Origin: Cloeon dipterum
Lineage: Eukaryota > Arthropoda > Insecta > Ephemeroptera > Baetidae
Assembly: GCF_949628265.1 (NCBI RefSeq)
Contig: NC_088787.1
Coordinates: forward strand, 19,148,501-19,212,500
Direction of reading: 5' to 3'
Length of the DNA: 64,000 bases
Shown here: positions 13,196 through 23,744 of the stretch, piece by piece
Layout: each line of letters starts with the position of its first letter
How positions within the stretch are numbered: the first letter of the stretch is position 1
The notes under the pieces: model-generated
Database searches by the model: none
Seen by the model: only the letters and a program-made list of their open reading frames with translations
What the model was told of the DNA's origin: nothing
Position numbers and translations under genes: made by a program

Positions 13196-16100
13196 ATGTG
13201 CTCCACACGATTCCTCATCCGAGCAGCAATCATCTCTTTTTGCATCTTATTCGCCAACGCCGCCAATGAGCAACAAGTGAGTTTATCATTTAAAATTATT
13301 CATTGAATTTTTTTGTTGAATTCTATCTTTTAATTTACTATATAGCTGTAAAAACTTGAAAACATTTTATCCACCTAGAAATTTTATTTTTCGATTTAAC
13401 AACTGAATTTATTGTAAAATTTAAGCTGTTTCAAGCTGACATAAATTTTCAGAGCCTTTTTACAGACCTTTTTTTAATTATAGGTGTAAATCCTTATTGA
13501 AAATTTTAGCAACAATTTTGCTTATTTTTTAAATAGAGTTAAAATTTTGTATGCTCAGCCAATTTATTTATTTGAAAATCTATTTAAGGATTCGGAATCG
13601 AAGCTGAAAACATCCGTGAGTGTTCAGGGTCTGGTTCGCCACAGATATGCAACGGTGCAAATTTCGTCTCTTATTGAAAACCCAAGCAACGAATCTCAGG
13701 AGACCAACATCACAATACACATTCCTGAAAACGCATTCGTCTCGTACGCAACGCTGTAAGTTTCTGAAAATTCTGCGAGATCAAGTTGTTCACTTCGTGT
13801 CTTAGAGAGGTGGACGGGGAGGTCATTCGGAGTCAAGTGCAAGAGCGAAAGGTCGTGCAGCAGCAATACCAACTGGCGGTCGGCACTGGGGCAACTGCGA
13901 GTCAAGTTTCTGCGTAAGGCAATAAAAAGAACCGCTACAGCTCCACTTAATTTCTTATAATGCGATCGGCGGATCGAAAATAATTACAATACAATCTCTC
14001 TATCGATAGGATGATGATTTAAATTACAGATTTTTTCCAGGGTGAGAGATGCAAACGCTGTTCTCATTTCTGTCAACGCAGGCGCGAAATCAAACACGTT
14101 ATTTAACGTGACTTACGAGGAACTGCTCGTTCGGCGCAAGGGCCGCTACGAGATGGCAATTAGTGTTGACCCAAAATTGGTCAGTGTTCGCGTTAATATT
14201 TGTTGAGCGGGATAGTTAACTTTTGTCTATAGGAAATGGAATATTTCAAAGTGGATTTGGAAATTAAGGAGAACAAGAACTTTACATTTGTGAACGTGCC
14301 GCCATTCAGCTCCACGTTGACACCTGATGATTTAGGTATGAATTTGTTAAACGTTTTTCTATAAAATGAAATCTATTTAAATTTTTAGATCACACAGTTC
14401 AAAATGAAGAAGTCAATATCGAATATTTGGAGGACGCGGGTCACTGCAAAATTTCTTATTTCAAAGAGGCGAATGCCGATGGAAAGGTCAAATCCCCAGG
14501 ACCGTTTGTCCTTAGATATGACGTGGATCGTGAGGGGAAACAAGGAGAAGTTCTGGTATTTTTATTGCAATTCTAAAAATAATTGTTTTAATTCATTTGC
14601 TATTTAAATCTGTATTGCAGCTCCTTGATGGACATTTTGTACACTTTTTGTCAGCGGAGAAGGAAAAGTACAATCCCGCCGTGTTCCCAAAGCATGCGAT
14701 TTTTGTGCTCGACTCGAGCGCGTCCATGTGGGGCTCCAAACTGAAGCAGCTGCAGGTTGCCATGTCGCAAATTTTAAGACAGCTCTCCAGACAGGACGTC
14801 TTCAGCATCGTCACTTTCGGCAATAAGGCCACTGTAAGTGACAACTGACGGGAATGAAAATATATTATAAAGTATAGATTTCTCCAGGAATGGTACATGC
14901 AAGGACTGCAGCCTTCACTCGGCAAAGGCGTTTACGCCGTGAACAGGCGCAATGTTGCGGACGCTATGGATTTTATTTCCCGAATGCAAGCGACTGGAGG
15001 TTTGATTTCTAGTGAAAATGTAATTTTCTTGGCGCTAATAAGAAAAATCAGGTACTAACATCCAGGCTGGTCTGAGAAGGGCGTTGTATCTCGCGGCAAA
15101 ATACAGGAACATCCCTCTCATTCCGGGAGTTTCTGAGGGTGCGAATTACACAACGCCGCGACCAGAAGCGAAAAAGGAGGTGGAGACCCTGCTTATGTTC
15201 CTGTCAGACGGCATTCCCACTGCTGGGGAAATCAGGCTCAGCAAATTGCTCAAATCCGTGCACTTTGTAAATACCAATGTTAAGGTAAAACTATTCTAAG
15301 TTTATTATTTAATATTATCAATTTTCAATTAATATTAAAGGCGAGCATTTTCGCCCTGGCATTTGGAACGACGGCAAACTACGGCTTTTTGAGGCGAATG
15401 GCCCTACAGAACTACGGTTTTAGCCGCAGGATTTACGAAAGTTCAGACACGGCTATTCAGTTGCAGAGTTTCTTCCAAGAAATCACGTCTCCGTTGCTGA
15501 AAAATGTCACATTTACTTACTTAGATAATAAGGTAGGTTTTCAGAGTCAAAATATGTGGCCGCACAATATATATGAGTGATTTTTGACAGGTCAACTTCA
15601 GCTCATTGACCCTTAGAGAGTTTCCGATTCTTTTCTCGGGCAGCGAAGTTGTAGTCGCTGGCAAATTAAATGACGATTTCGAGCCTGAAGATCAGGATGA
15701 TGAACTGATTGGAAGCTTTTCCGCACAAGGAACGATCTTGAGGGTTTCCAACAATATAACAGTGCCCACAGAGGCTATTACTGCAAATAAAACACAAGTG
15801 GTACAATTCTTTTTATTATTAACCACACATCATATCCTCAATTACTCAAAGTACACATTTTTCAGTGTTTTGATTTTAATTTTTCTCTTCAGCCAACGCG
15901 CAAACGACGCAGATATGGAGTTTTGGAGAAAATTTGGGCCCAATTGACGATTCGCCAGCTTCTAGACAACTATTTAATTGAAGATTTTGGTGACGAATCG
16001 ACTGAAAATAAGGAGTCTGACGCGGCAGACAGTCAGAAATTGGAAGACAACAACCAACAAAGGGCACTTGAGCTTGCTTTAAAGGTTTCCTTTTCTCCTT

Positions 16101-16907
16101 GTTTAATATTACATTTTTACTCCTTTATTCTTTTTAAATAGTATGGATTTGTAACGCCTTTGACGTCACTAATAGTGGTGTCCGAAAAGAAACCGGTGGT
16201 TGTAATTAACTCGGAAAACATGGAAAATGACTTGAAACAGCAGGACCAAATACATTTTAGCGACAAAGCTGGTAATGGACCTTTTTTTCATTTGACGTTA
16301 ATATTTTCGTTTTAACACATATATGTTTTGCACCAAAATGCAGTACCACCGATGTTGTCGCCGATGAGCATCCAGCATGCTGCACTTTATAACAAATCAA
16401 GTGAGGGGGAGAGTAGTGATAAATGTCCGTTTCTGTGTGAAACAAATTTGTCAAATTTTTATTAATAATGATGATAAACATTCGCAGCGCCTTCTGAAAA
16501 GTTTGAGTGGCTGTCTACTTTGCTGGCGGAGAACGACAGCGTAACTTTCATCAAGCCAAATGGGGAAGAAATCACTCGAACTGTCAAAATACCAAGTGAA
16601 GAGGTATTTCCCCACTCAAAATATAAATATTACAGTTTTATTTGTTTTAAACAAATAAATAGGTAGATGAAACGCTGAATGAATGCGTGTTTAAATCTGA
16701 AGATGACACAGAAAAGACTGGCAATTGCAGACCGCTGTTGAGCTGTCCAAGCTCGCAAGTTCCCACATTTGACGAGTATTTCAGGAGGCACTGCGACTTC
16801 GACAGGTATAAAAGATTGCAAATGCAAAAGTTAGCACCAGGTATTCAGCGCCTTCCTTATTTTTCTTTCGCAGCACAACGTTGGCCGTTTGCTGCTTGAA
16901 GAGCTAG
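13196..16907 (+). CDS. Secreted ITI heavy-chain-like protein (VIT + vWA) with C-terminal CLIP-like domain, 17 exons
   Basis: Exons are 13196-13276, 13559-13755, 13806-13913, 14041-14179, 14233-14335, 14389-14555, 14621-14833, 14887-14999, 15052-15284, 15341-15532, 15591-15796, 15893-16084, 16142-16271, 16344-16400, 16488-16603, 16663-16805 and 16874-16907. They sum to 2424 nt, or 807 aa. A signal peptide (residues 1-22) is followed by a VIT domain (about 40-170) and a von Willebrand A domain with a MIDAS DSSAS at 296-300 and FLSDGIPTAGE further on. The ITIH-family C-terminal region follows (KRRRYGVLEKIWAQLTIRQL). The last about 51 residues hold six cysteines at 757, 771, 777, 793, 803 and 804, with the C-x-G-x-C ... 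CC spacing of CLIP domains. I do not see the vertebrate DPHF motif used for chondroitin linkage. The likely role is extracellular matrix or haemolymph binding. The start of exon 2 is the least certain border. Confidence 0.9.
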
Positions 16908-17155
16908 GCATCCCGCAGAGCACGAGTGTTCGCCGGTTGCGTACTTATCAGAAAATTCAATTATTTATATATTTATTGCATTAAGTGCCGAATTTAAATA
17001 TGTGGATCAAATGCAAACGTGATTAGGGAGGAAATAAAATTATAATTTTCTTCAGTTTAAGTTCTTTATTTATATCAGCAATGTTTTAATACCTTTATGA
17101 ATGCCTAGATATAAGGATTTTTTTGGAAATTTAACATCCAGAAAATGATCGATAT

Positions 17156-17872
17156 TTAAACCAGCCCATTCTGCCGTAATACACGTTCTCTGAACAGCCA
17201 GTACTCTACAGAGCGGAGATTTGCCAATAAAATAATAATAATGATAATGCATGAAGTAAATAATATTATGACATAAAAAAATGAAATAACTTCTTCATCG
17301 ATTGCGAACATGTCCTCTGCAAAATCAATAAATAAGTTGTGATCCATTAGTTCATCGAATGCAAGGGTCCTCTGCTTGTTTACAATTGGAAGAACAGGAC
17401 GTTGCTGGTTAATTTCATTTGGATCAATATTATGCATTTCAATGTTTTCGACGTCACTATCGTCCACCGCCGAAGTAGTGCTGACTTGGTCAGTCGAGCT
17501 TACAGTGTCAGTCAAATCTGAGTACTCACTTGTCGAGTCTACAGTTTCAGTCAAATCTGAGTACTCGGTTGTCCAGTCTAGATAAGTCTCGGTAAAATCG
17601 GCGTCAGTTGTTGAAACAGGATCGATATATTCAGGAATGCTGGTGCTGGGGTACGTGGTAGTCTCGTTCACTTCAGAAGTGACAGTAGTTGTAAGACAGT
17701 CGGCACAAGCTTCGATTTCGGGAGTGGTAGTTGTTAGCAGTGTTTCTGCCTCTTCAGTCGGGTCATGATTGAGCGCGTCCAGAGAATGTGGCTCCAATTG
17801 AAGCACGGGAATAGAGGCACTACTTGATAGACTCAATAGCACGGACAAAACGACGATCTTCTTCATCTTCAT
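17156..17872 (-). CDS. Mucin-like single-pass membrane protein, 238 aa, unrecognised
   Basis: One uninterrupted coding exon. The protein has an N-terminal signal peptide (residues 1-19), a Thr/Ser/Asp/Glu-rich ectodomain suited to O-glycosylation, one C-x-x-C (CADC, about 56-59), and two adjacent near-identical repeats starting EYSDLTETVDST and EYSDLTDTVSST (103-127). A strongly hydrophobic helix (about 197-217) precedes a short basic cytosolic tail (about 218-238). The topology is type I. I know no family for it. A splice acceptor lies about 10 bases before the ATG, so the 5' UTR is probably spliced from upstream. The stop is 248 bases from the convergent ITIH-like gene. A decayed partial copy of this locus lies downstream on the map (18.75-20.6 kb). 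Confidence 0.75.
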   Translation of the reverse strand: MKMKKIVVLSVLLSLSSSASIPVLQLEPHSLDALNHDPTEEAETLLTTTTPEIEACADCLTTTVTSEVNETTTYPSTSIPEYIDPVSTTDADFTETYLDWTTEYSDLTETVDSTSEYSDLTDTVSSTDQVSTTSAVDDSDVENIEMHNIDPNEINQQRPVLPIVNKQRTLAFDELMDHNLFIDFAEDMFAIDEEVISFFYVIILFTSCIIIIIILLANLRSVEYWLFRERVLRQNGLV

Positions 17873-17879
17873 CTTAATC

Positions 17880-18755
17880 CTGGAAAATAATGATAATTTA
17901 AAGAAATTTTGTTACAATTCAATATCAATTGCTCTTTCATTTTAGAGTTAATTTAATATCTTTTTTTGGAAATACAATTATTGGTTCTTGAATATGAAAA
18001 GGAGAAAATATTCAGTTTCATAATCACTCAAGAAACGAGAGTTAAACTATTGTCCCCGTGTACAACGCTTTTAAGAATTTAAAAAGGATACCTGAAATAT
18101 GCTTTAGCAATAGAATGGCGTTGAAATAAAAATTAAATAATACATTTTGTTCAGTCTTAGCCACGAAAGCGGTGTTGAAATAAGTAACTGTACGAAATTA
18201 AAAATGAAATTAGATGCTGCGGGGCATATCCACTGTAAATAACGCTGGTTAAATAATACGAGTTTTGCTGACGGAGAGGGAATAAGCAGTCTTTTATTTT
18301 CATAACAACCCCATGCTATCAGGGGAAGATACGTTAATGATTTGGAAAAAAAAAACGCCATATATATTATGCTTCTCGCCTTTTGCTGCTGAGAAGCAAT
18401 TTCGGACTCTATTTTGCCTTTAAACTAAAGTGAAATTATAATACTTACATAATTTTTGTCTATCTTCATTGAAGAAATGTTCAGAGAATCAGCGGGATGC
18501 ACCGACGCGAAGGGATTTACGCCACATGTGTGTTGAATGCAACAAGTAGTGGCGCCAGTGCGATACTAGTTTATGATCTCCCCGACAGGGAGGGTGTCAG
18601 GGTGAAAATACCCTTGAGTTATGCAACCTGCAAGAAGTATAGCAGCAAATGCATCGTGGGTGTCGTAATAAATAAAACTTCATTTTTAAAAACAAAGTTA
18701 ATTAAATTGTGTCTTGCAGCACACAAATTTTATAAGCTATCCTTTTCTCCAGTTA
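17880..18755 (-). promoter_or_regulatory. Upstream region of the mucin-like gene (first copy of a duplicated block)
   Basis: No independent gene is visible. It should contain the noncoding first exon and promoter of the mucin-like gene. Much of it recurs, diverged, at 19500-19880 and 20340-20590. For example, a segment reading GATGCTGCGGGGCATA occurs at 18212 and again near 19674. A second shared part around 18490-18720 matches 20350-20580. Confidence 0.5.
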
Positions 18756-18965
18756 CTGGAAAATTAAATGACGATATTGCTCCTGAAGGTCAAGATGCAG
18801 AGCACGAGTGTTCCACCGGTGTTGTGTTTTTGTTGGATATTGTATTTATTGCATTTTATTAGTGCCACTGTTAAATATTTAAATCATATACAAACGTGAT
18901 AAGGAGGAAAATGTAGTATGACGGAGTTATTTTCTTCAGTTAAATTTCTTGTTTTATTAAACAAC
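18755..18965 (+). pseudogene. Fragment of the ITIH-like gene (exon 11 piece joined to 3' UTR)
   Basis: The first about 45 bases match part of exon 11 of the ITIH-like gene (15655-15703; shared AAATTAAATGACGAT and CCTGAAG-TCA-GAT). The match then jumps directly to the sequence just after that gene's stop codon (about 16915-17070; shared GAGCACGAGTGTTC, ACAAACGTGAT-like, TTTTCTTCAGTT). The intervening exons 12-17 are missing. It is therefore a broken partial duplicate, not a functional gene. Confidence 0.75.
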
Positions 18966-19880
18966 CCTAGTAACCATCAAGGTTGATCAAGAGTCATTTG
19001 ATTTGCTGTTGAAATTCAAGAAGGGTAAAAGTTGCTCATTTTGATGAAATTCTTTTTGGAAAGTTAAGATCACATTCATGGTTACCAAATTTGACAATTT
19101 TTGTTTTGGTCAAGTAACGGTAAGTGCCATTTTGAAGCATGCTTGAATTAGTCTTGAATTTCAACAATCATGAAATATGGTCTTCTTGAAAAACTCATGT
19201 TTGGAATTTATTTAATGAGCTTCAAAATGACCGAATTCATTATCATTAACTCGTAGCTGCAGATAGTATTGAACCATTGATCGTTGGGGTTTGGAGGCGT
19301 CCTCTTACACTCATTTCAGAGTGCAAACGATAGAGAAAAACGAGCAACGAAATTGAAAACCCAGCAACAGAATCTCCCTGACCTCCCAGTGATAATTTCC
19401 TCTTACAAAAATTCAACTTAGCCAAAAGTTTCATCCTTTCTTATATGAGCTATTTTCAAAGAGTTAAAGACTGCTAATTACATCAAGAAAATAATTCAAG
19501 AAGAGAAAAAATAATTTTCTTGTAGCTGATTATTGGAAAATAATTTTTTAAAGTAAATTCTTCTTACACGTGGTTTTTCTTTTTCTCGTACATTAAATAT
19601 ACTTTGTTGATTTTAGGAGCGTAAGTGATGTTGAAATTAGTAACTGCATGTCAAACACGAAATTTATTCAATTAGATGCTGCGGGGCATAATATTAAAAA
19701 AGCTGATTAGCTACGAGTGCTTCTGACGGAGGGAAAAGGTAAAATTAATTTATATATATAACAACCCTTTGCTATCAACGGAGGACGCGACAAAGGTTAA
19801 GAAAACAAAGCTTGCATCATCCCTCTCGCAGCTGAAAAAAAATTTGGGACTCTTTTATACTGTTGCAAAATTGTACTTAC
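18965..19880 (-). pseudogene. Decayed second copy of the mucin-like gene and its upstream DNA
   Basis: Its position between the ITIH fragment and the duplicated upstream block implies a copy of the mucin-like locus. A short stretch at about 19048-19070 (TTTTTGGAAAGTTAAGATC) matches the mucin gene's 3' flank at about 17118-17140. The stretch at 19610-19880 matches 18150-18430. No coding frame resembling the mucin-like protein remains in 19100-19500, only a short unrelated open frame. A TATAAAAG-like element on the minus strand near 19855 corresponds to the presumed promoter area. Confidence 0.5.
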
Positions 19881-19894
19881 AGGTTTTTGTATAA

Positions 19895-20340
19895 CTTTTT
19901 TTTTTTTTTTTTTTTTGCTCTTTTTATCCTTGTCCGTCCGAGTACCGGGAAGGGCGCGCACTGCACTAGCACGAATGCTGAAACCCGGGTCCCAATAACA
20001 CCGCGAACGGATAACATGGGCGCACCAGGCCGCACAGGGACCCAGCCCACTGAGGGGCCACTTGCCTCTGCACCGAGGACTGCATTGAAACGCTAGACAT
20101 TTGTCCCGTGAAGCCAAATCACGCATGCTGGAAAGGTGCAAACCAGCAAGTAGCGAGTCGGCGCCGGTGCGCCTGCCCAGCCCGTCGAGCAATTTGAGCA
20201 ATTCGAGTCACTAAACTAACCACTTTTTGCCATTTCTGACATTGGGTAGCCAGTATTAGATCTCCGAACTGCTCAAATACCTCACATTGCTTTGACACTC
20301 CTGAGAGTGCCTTAACAATGCGAGCCAACGGGCTGGTTTT
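19895..20340 (-). mobile_element. SINE-like retroposon, full-length candidate, poly(A) tail on minus strand
   Basis: Read on the minus strand, the element starts near 20335 with a tRNA-like stretch (GGCTCGCATTGTTAAGGCAC as A-box-like, then AGTTCGGAGATCT as a weak B-box-like) and continues through a GC-rich body. It ends in an A-rich tail at about 19915-19897. About 150 bases of the body (19935-20066) are nearly identical to 62680-62805. The 5' half (20085-20290) is similar to 23835-24010. It interrupts the duplicated mucin upstream block. The tRNA origin is inference from box-like motifs. Confidence 0.7.
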
Positions 20341-20590
20341 TAGAAAAAGCAGAAATACCGATGCGAAGGGTCACCACAACATGTGTGTAGCAACTAGTTG
20401 CGGGGGTGTTCTCACCTGTGCGATACTAGACAGAGAGGTGTCAGTGTGATTACTGATTACACACTGAAGCTATGCTATGCAACCTGCACGTAGCGGATGC
20501 GTCGCGAGCGTGGTAAAAAAAATATATATATATATATAAAAATTGTTGCTTGTGGTGCACGAATTTTTAAGAGTTATAGCTGTGACTGGC
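20340..20590. repeat. Second copy of the 18490-18740 block
   Basis: Shared ordered words include CGATGCGAAGGG / CGACGCGAAGGG, CACATGTGTGT-like, GTGCGATACTAG, and TTATGCAACCTGCA-like segments. Identity looks moderate, with small indels. It ends with an (AT)n run near 20521-20540. It marks the far end of the duplicated unit. Confidence 0.65.
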
Positions 20591-21120
20591 CGAGGAAATA
20601 AAGGCTAATTTTACACAAATTTCTTCTTATTTTTAACGGCGTGCTTTGGAAAAGTGGCTAGAAGTATAAATTTAACGTTTTATTCGACCAATATGTGTTT
20701 GAAAGCTGAATTCTCTTTGAGTCCCCAAAAACCGCAAATCAATTGCGGTCGAGGTCAGGCCTTTATTTATTGACTTGATCAGAATATGACCTGCAAAAAC
20801 TTCTACGAGTAAGCGTTGCTTTCTAAGGATTTTAATAATTTTTGTTAATTAAAATACATTTTTTGCAATATTTTAACAGGATTTTTGAAACAATGAATCA
20901 CCCGTTTTCAATATTTTTGTTCTTTGTTATTTTTCAGCTGTAATTTGGCGAAAACCACAAAAACCATATAGAATAATGAATGGAAAATCATTTTAAAGAA
21001 GGCACATCAAATTTTTTATGCAGTAAAAAGCAAAAAATATATTATTTGTTATATCTAAAAACTGAATTTATACAATAATTTATTCACAGCAGCCTTTGTC
21101 AGGTTTTTATTGTTGGCCAA
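20591..21120. other. AT-rich spacer, nothing recognised
   Basis: About 530 bases without a plausible coding frame or RNA gene. Two AATAAA-type signals on the minus strand near 21060-21115 could serve the candidate terminal exon to the right. Confidence 0.4.
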
Positions 21121-21351
21121 TTAGTCACCGAAGAAATTATCGAAAGATTGCTCAGTGTTTGGTAACTCGGATTTCGATGAATAGCGAAAGGATGCGGCAG
21201 GGACGCAAGCTGCGGGTCCATTTCTGATGAAGCACCTTTCTTCCTCTGCGGTCTATATAAGATTTCACAATATATTATTCTGCTATTTATGATTGTCTTA
21301 CTGTGGTTAAAAATATTATTCTATTGTTGGATAACTGGTTTTCCCCTGCGT
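21121..21351 (-). CDS. Candidate 3' terminal exons of an unrecognised small gene
   Basis: On the minus strand a splice acceptor at 21253 opens a 132-base frame (21252-21121) encoding 43 residues, with two cysteines nine residues apart (ERCFIRNGPAACVP) and a stop. AATAAA signals follow within 20-65 bases. A possible preceding exon (21351-21302) with good splice sites would join it in frame across a 49-base intron. No start codon exon was identified. It could also be an alternative last exon of the secreted-protein gene at 22.2-23.6 kb, since both junctions are phase 0. No family is recognised. Confidence 0.3.
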
Positions 21352-21417
21352 CTAAAAAATGCTTGTAAATGTTTATGTTTAAATCCGTTCTAGCCGATTA
21401 TTGTGCAAGAAACAAGT

Positions 21418-21557
21418 CGTCCTGGTCCCGGCAAAATTGCGTAACTTTCAACAACCAAACGCGAATTTCCTTGTTGCAAGAAAAGGTCAACAATCAATTC
21501 GACAATGAAAATTTGGTTGTTTGTTGAACGTTGCGCAATTTTGCCGGGACCAGGACG
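21418..21557. repeat. Long inverted repeat (hairpin), about 45-base arms
   Basis: The left arm begins CGTCCTGGTCCCGGCAAAAT at 21418. The right arm ends with its exact complement at 21557. The outer 24 bases pair perfectly and pairing continues with a few mismatches and bulges through the AACAACCAAA segment, leaving a loop of about 50 bases. It may be a small foldback transposon or a transcribed hairpin. No terminal target duplication was seen. Confidence 0.8.
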
Positions 21558-22161
21558 AAGTACTTCTTTAGCGCGCGCGTTAAATGCAGTCACTCTTGAT
21601 TTCATTGGAATGTGAAAGCGCCGTTCAGCTTCATTTCCTTGTGTTTGGAATAGTTGTTTTTTCAATCCATATATATGAAGTGATATATGATGTTTGCTAT
21701 TAGTAAAGAAGTGCGAATTTGTTCGTGACGCGTCTCAGGCCACTAATAAGACAAGAAGTGTTCTACTTTTAAAAATAAAAATCGCACCTTGCTTTGGGTG
21801 TAGAGAGGTATCTTCTGCCCTGAAGTGCCCTCTTCAGGGGACAACAATAACTACACAAGGAAAATTTTGGCGTGGATTCGTTTATTTAACATATGCATAA
21901 TAAATTATTAACATTCTAACTTTATACACTTTCAACTTACAAAACTAACAGTGATAAAATGATAAATTGAAGAGGCCATACTTAGCTTCTTTGGCCTGAT
22001 GCAGTATTTATATAATTACGAGTGACCCGTTTTTCATTTCATAAAATCTATACTGTGGAGACTTTTACACAAAATTTATCAAAAAATCTTAGAATATGGC
22101 TGCTTCCAGAGTAAAATACAACAAAGCACAAACACACATGCAGGAAGAGTTCACTCGCCGG

Positions 22162-23582
22162 CTAGTCGGCGCTATTGGAGTTAGTGTTTTGTACCGATAT
22201 GGAGGCTCGACTGAACAAGGACCGGATCGAATCACGAACCTGTCCGCCGAAAATGTAGAAATTGTCTCTTGATGTCTGCAAAAGACGACACATTTGAAAT
22301 ATTACGCGAGGTGGAAAAACAAAAGGAGCAAGGATGAACTTGATTTCATATGGTTATGGTGTTCAGCAGGCAAATCAAAAAGGAAAATTTCGGTTTCAAA
22401 ATTTATCTTCACAAAATATACAAATAACTCATAATACTTTTATTTTTATATGCGTTAAGTTTATGTACAAAGTAAATTTTATTTAAAAAGCGTTTGAACA
22501 TTTTCTGCTTAAATGGAATAAATTATAATTTCTGTAGTAAATTGGTTGTTCTAATAATTAATAAAAAATACTATCTTACTGCAAGAGCTGTTCTCAGTTC
22601 TCGCATAAAAAGGCGGCCAATGCCGCGGAGATTTCGACGCAGGTTCGCCAGAAGCATCTGCCTGTCGATCTTCGGCTTCTGCGTTGTTGTCGTTTCTCCA
22701 TCCTCACTTGACGTACTATTATTCGGAGGAACTAAAGTTGTTGTCTGAGGGCAGAATACGTTCAAAATTTGTCAGAGTATTAATATAATATATTTATCAG
22801 CATTAAGTTTTCTTGTTAGCAGTGCTGCAATGAATTCTCATTTTTTTTTTAAAATGTGTCATTTTCACAGTTATATTTCGCCTGATTTATTTTTGCTTTG
22901 GGATGACAATAATTTAGTCTAGATGCTTAGGAAATTTAAAATTCAGCTTCGGTCTCTTGAGCTGATTGGTTCTCTTTGCAAAAATAATTTAAGCATAAAA
23001 TAATCTTGTTAAAGCGAAACAGAATGTTAGGCATTTTTACTGCAGAGATGCAAAATTAGAATTAAAAAATGTGGAATGTAATTGTATTGTTTTGAAGCTT
23101 TAAAATATTGGACAATACAATGCACCGCATTTTAAATAATTATTTCTCTCCGGTTAATTTATTACTTACGGTATCATTTGGCGAAAGAAATGTTCTGCTA
23201 AGGATTGCTCTGATTTTATCAAGAGCCTCTGCCCTCTCTTTCTGGTTCTGCAAACACATGACAGGAATGAAAAAGTGTCTGAAAACAAAGTGCTGAACAC
23301 AACTTCCTCATTCATCTCATTATAGAGGCGTACGATTTCGCTGAGTTGCCTCCTCGGCCGAGACCTTCCGACCTCACCTCCATTCCGACTCGGCTGAAAC
23401 AATGCTCAGTTAAGGAAAACGCAAAGAAGCTGTAGCAATCGATATTATTATGGACACTCTCTCTCAATTCCTGAAAGCCGCGGCTGCACTGATCTCAACT
23501 TATTGCTTACGAAATTGGTTGGATGGGACGTGAGCGGTCCGAGGCTGGCCAGACATACCAACAGGAGTAATATCTCCCGCAT
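22162..23582 (-). CDS. Secreted orphan protein A, 172 aa, 5 coding exons
   Basis: Exons in transcript order: 23582-23511, 23393-23304, 23247-23170, 22744-22580, 22275-22162. They sum to 519 nt, or 172 aa, and every intron is phase 0. Exon 1 encodes a clean signal peptide (MREILLLLVCLASLGPLTS). Exon 2 carries a furin-like polybasic site (RSRPRRQ) followed by a helical segment. Exon 3 is a 26-residue helical exon. Exon 4 has a T/S-rich linker (TTTTQKP) and an arginine-rich amphipathic helix (NLRRNLRGIGRLFMREL). Exon 5 ends in a hydrophilic tail. There are no cysteines after the signal peptide. A splice acceptor lies just before the ATG, so the 5' UTR is spliced. The donor of exon 2 (GTTGTG) is weak and uncertain. 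I recognise no family. The architecture resembles that of the gene at 37.9-44.1 kb. Confidence 0.75.
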
Positions 23583-23744
23583 ATCCAGCCCCTGAAACAA
23601 AATAATTTAATTATTGTGTTAGTTCAATTAATCGTCAGATAAATTAAATAATATGGCTATCCTAATTTTAAATTTGACACATTGATAGGTTTCTTTCGAG
23701 ATGGGCGACCCCTGATAGCAAACAACTCGTGAAAACTCTTCGTC

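Noticed and set aside
18497-18862. 121-aa plus-strand frame
   Set aside because: It spans the duplicated upstream block and the broken ITIH fragment, and the paired copy at 20340-20590 has stops and indels, so it is not a gene.
19797-20201. 134-aa minus-strand frame ending in a lysine run
   Set aside because: It is the SINE-like element read through its poly(A) tail; other copies do not keep the frame.
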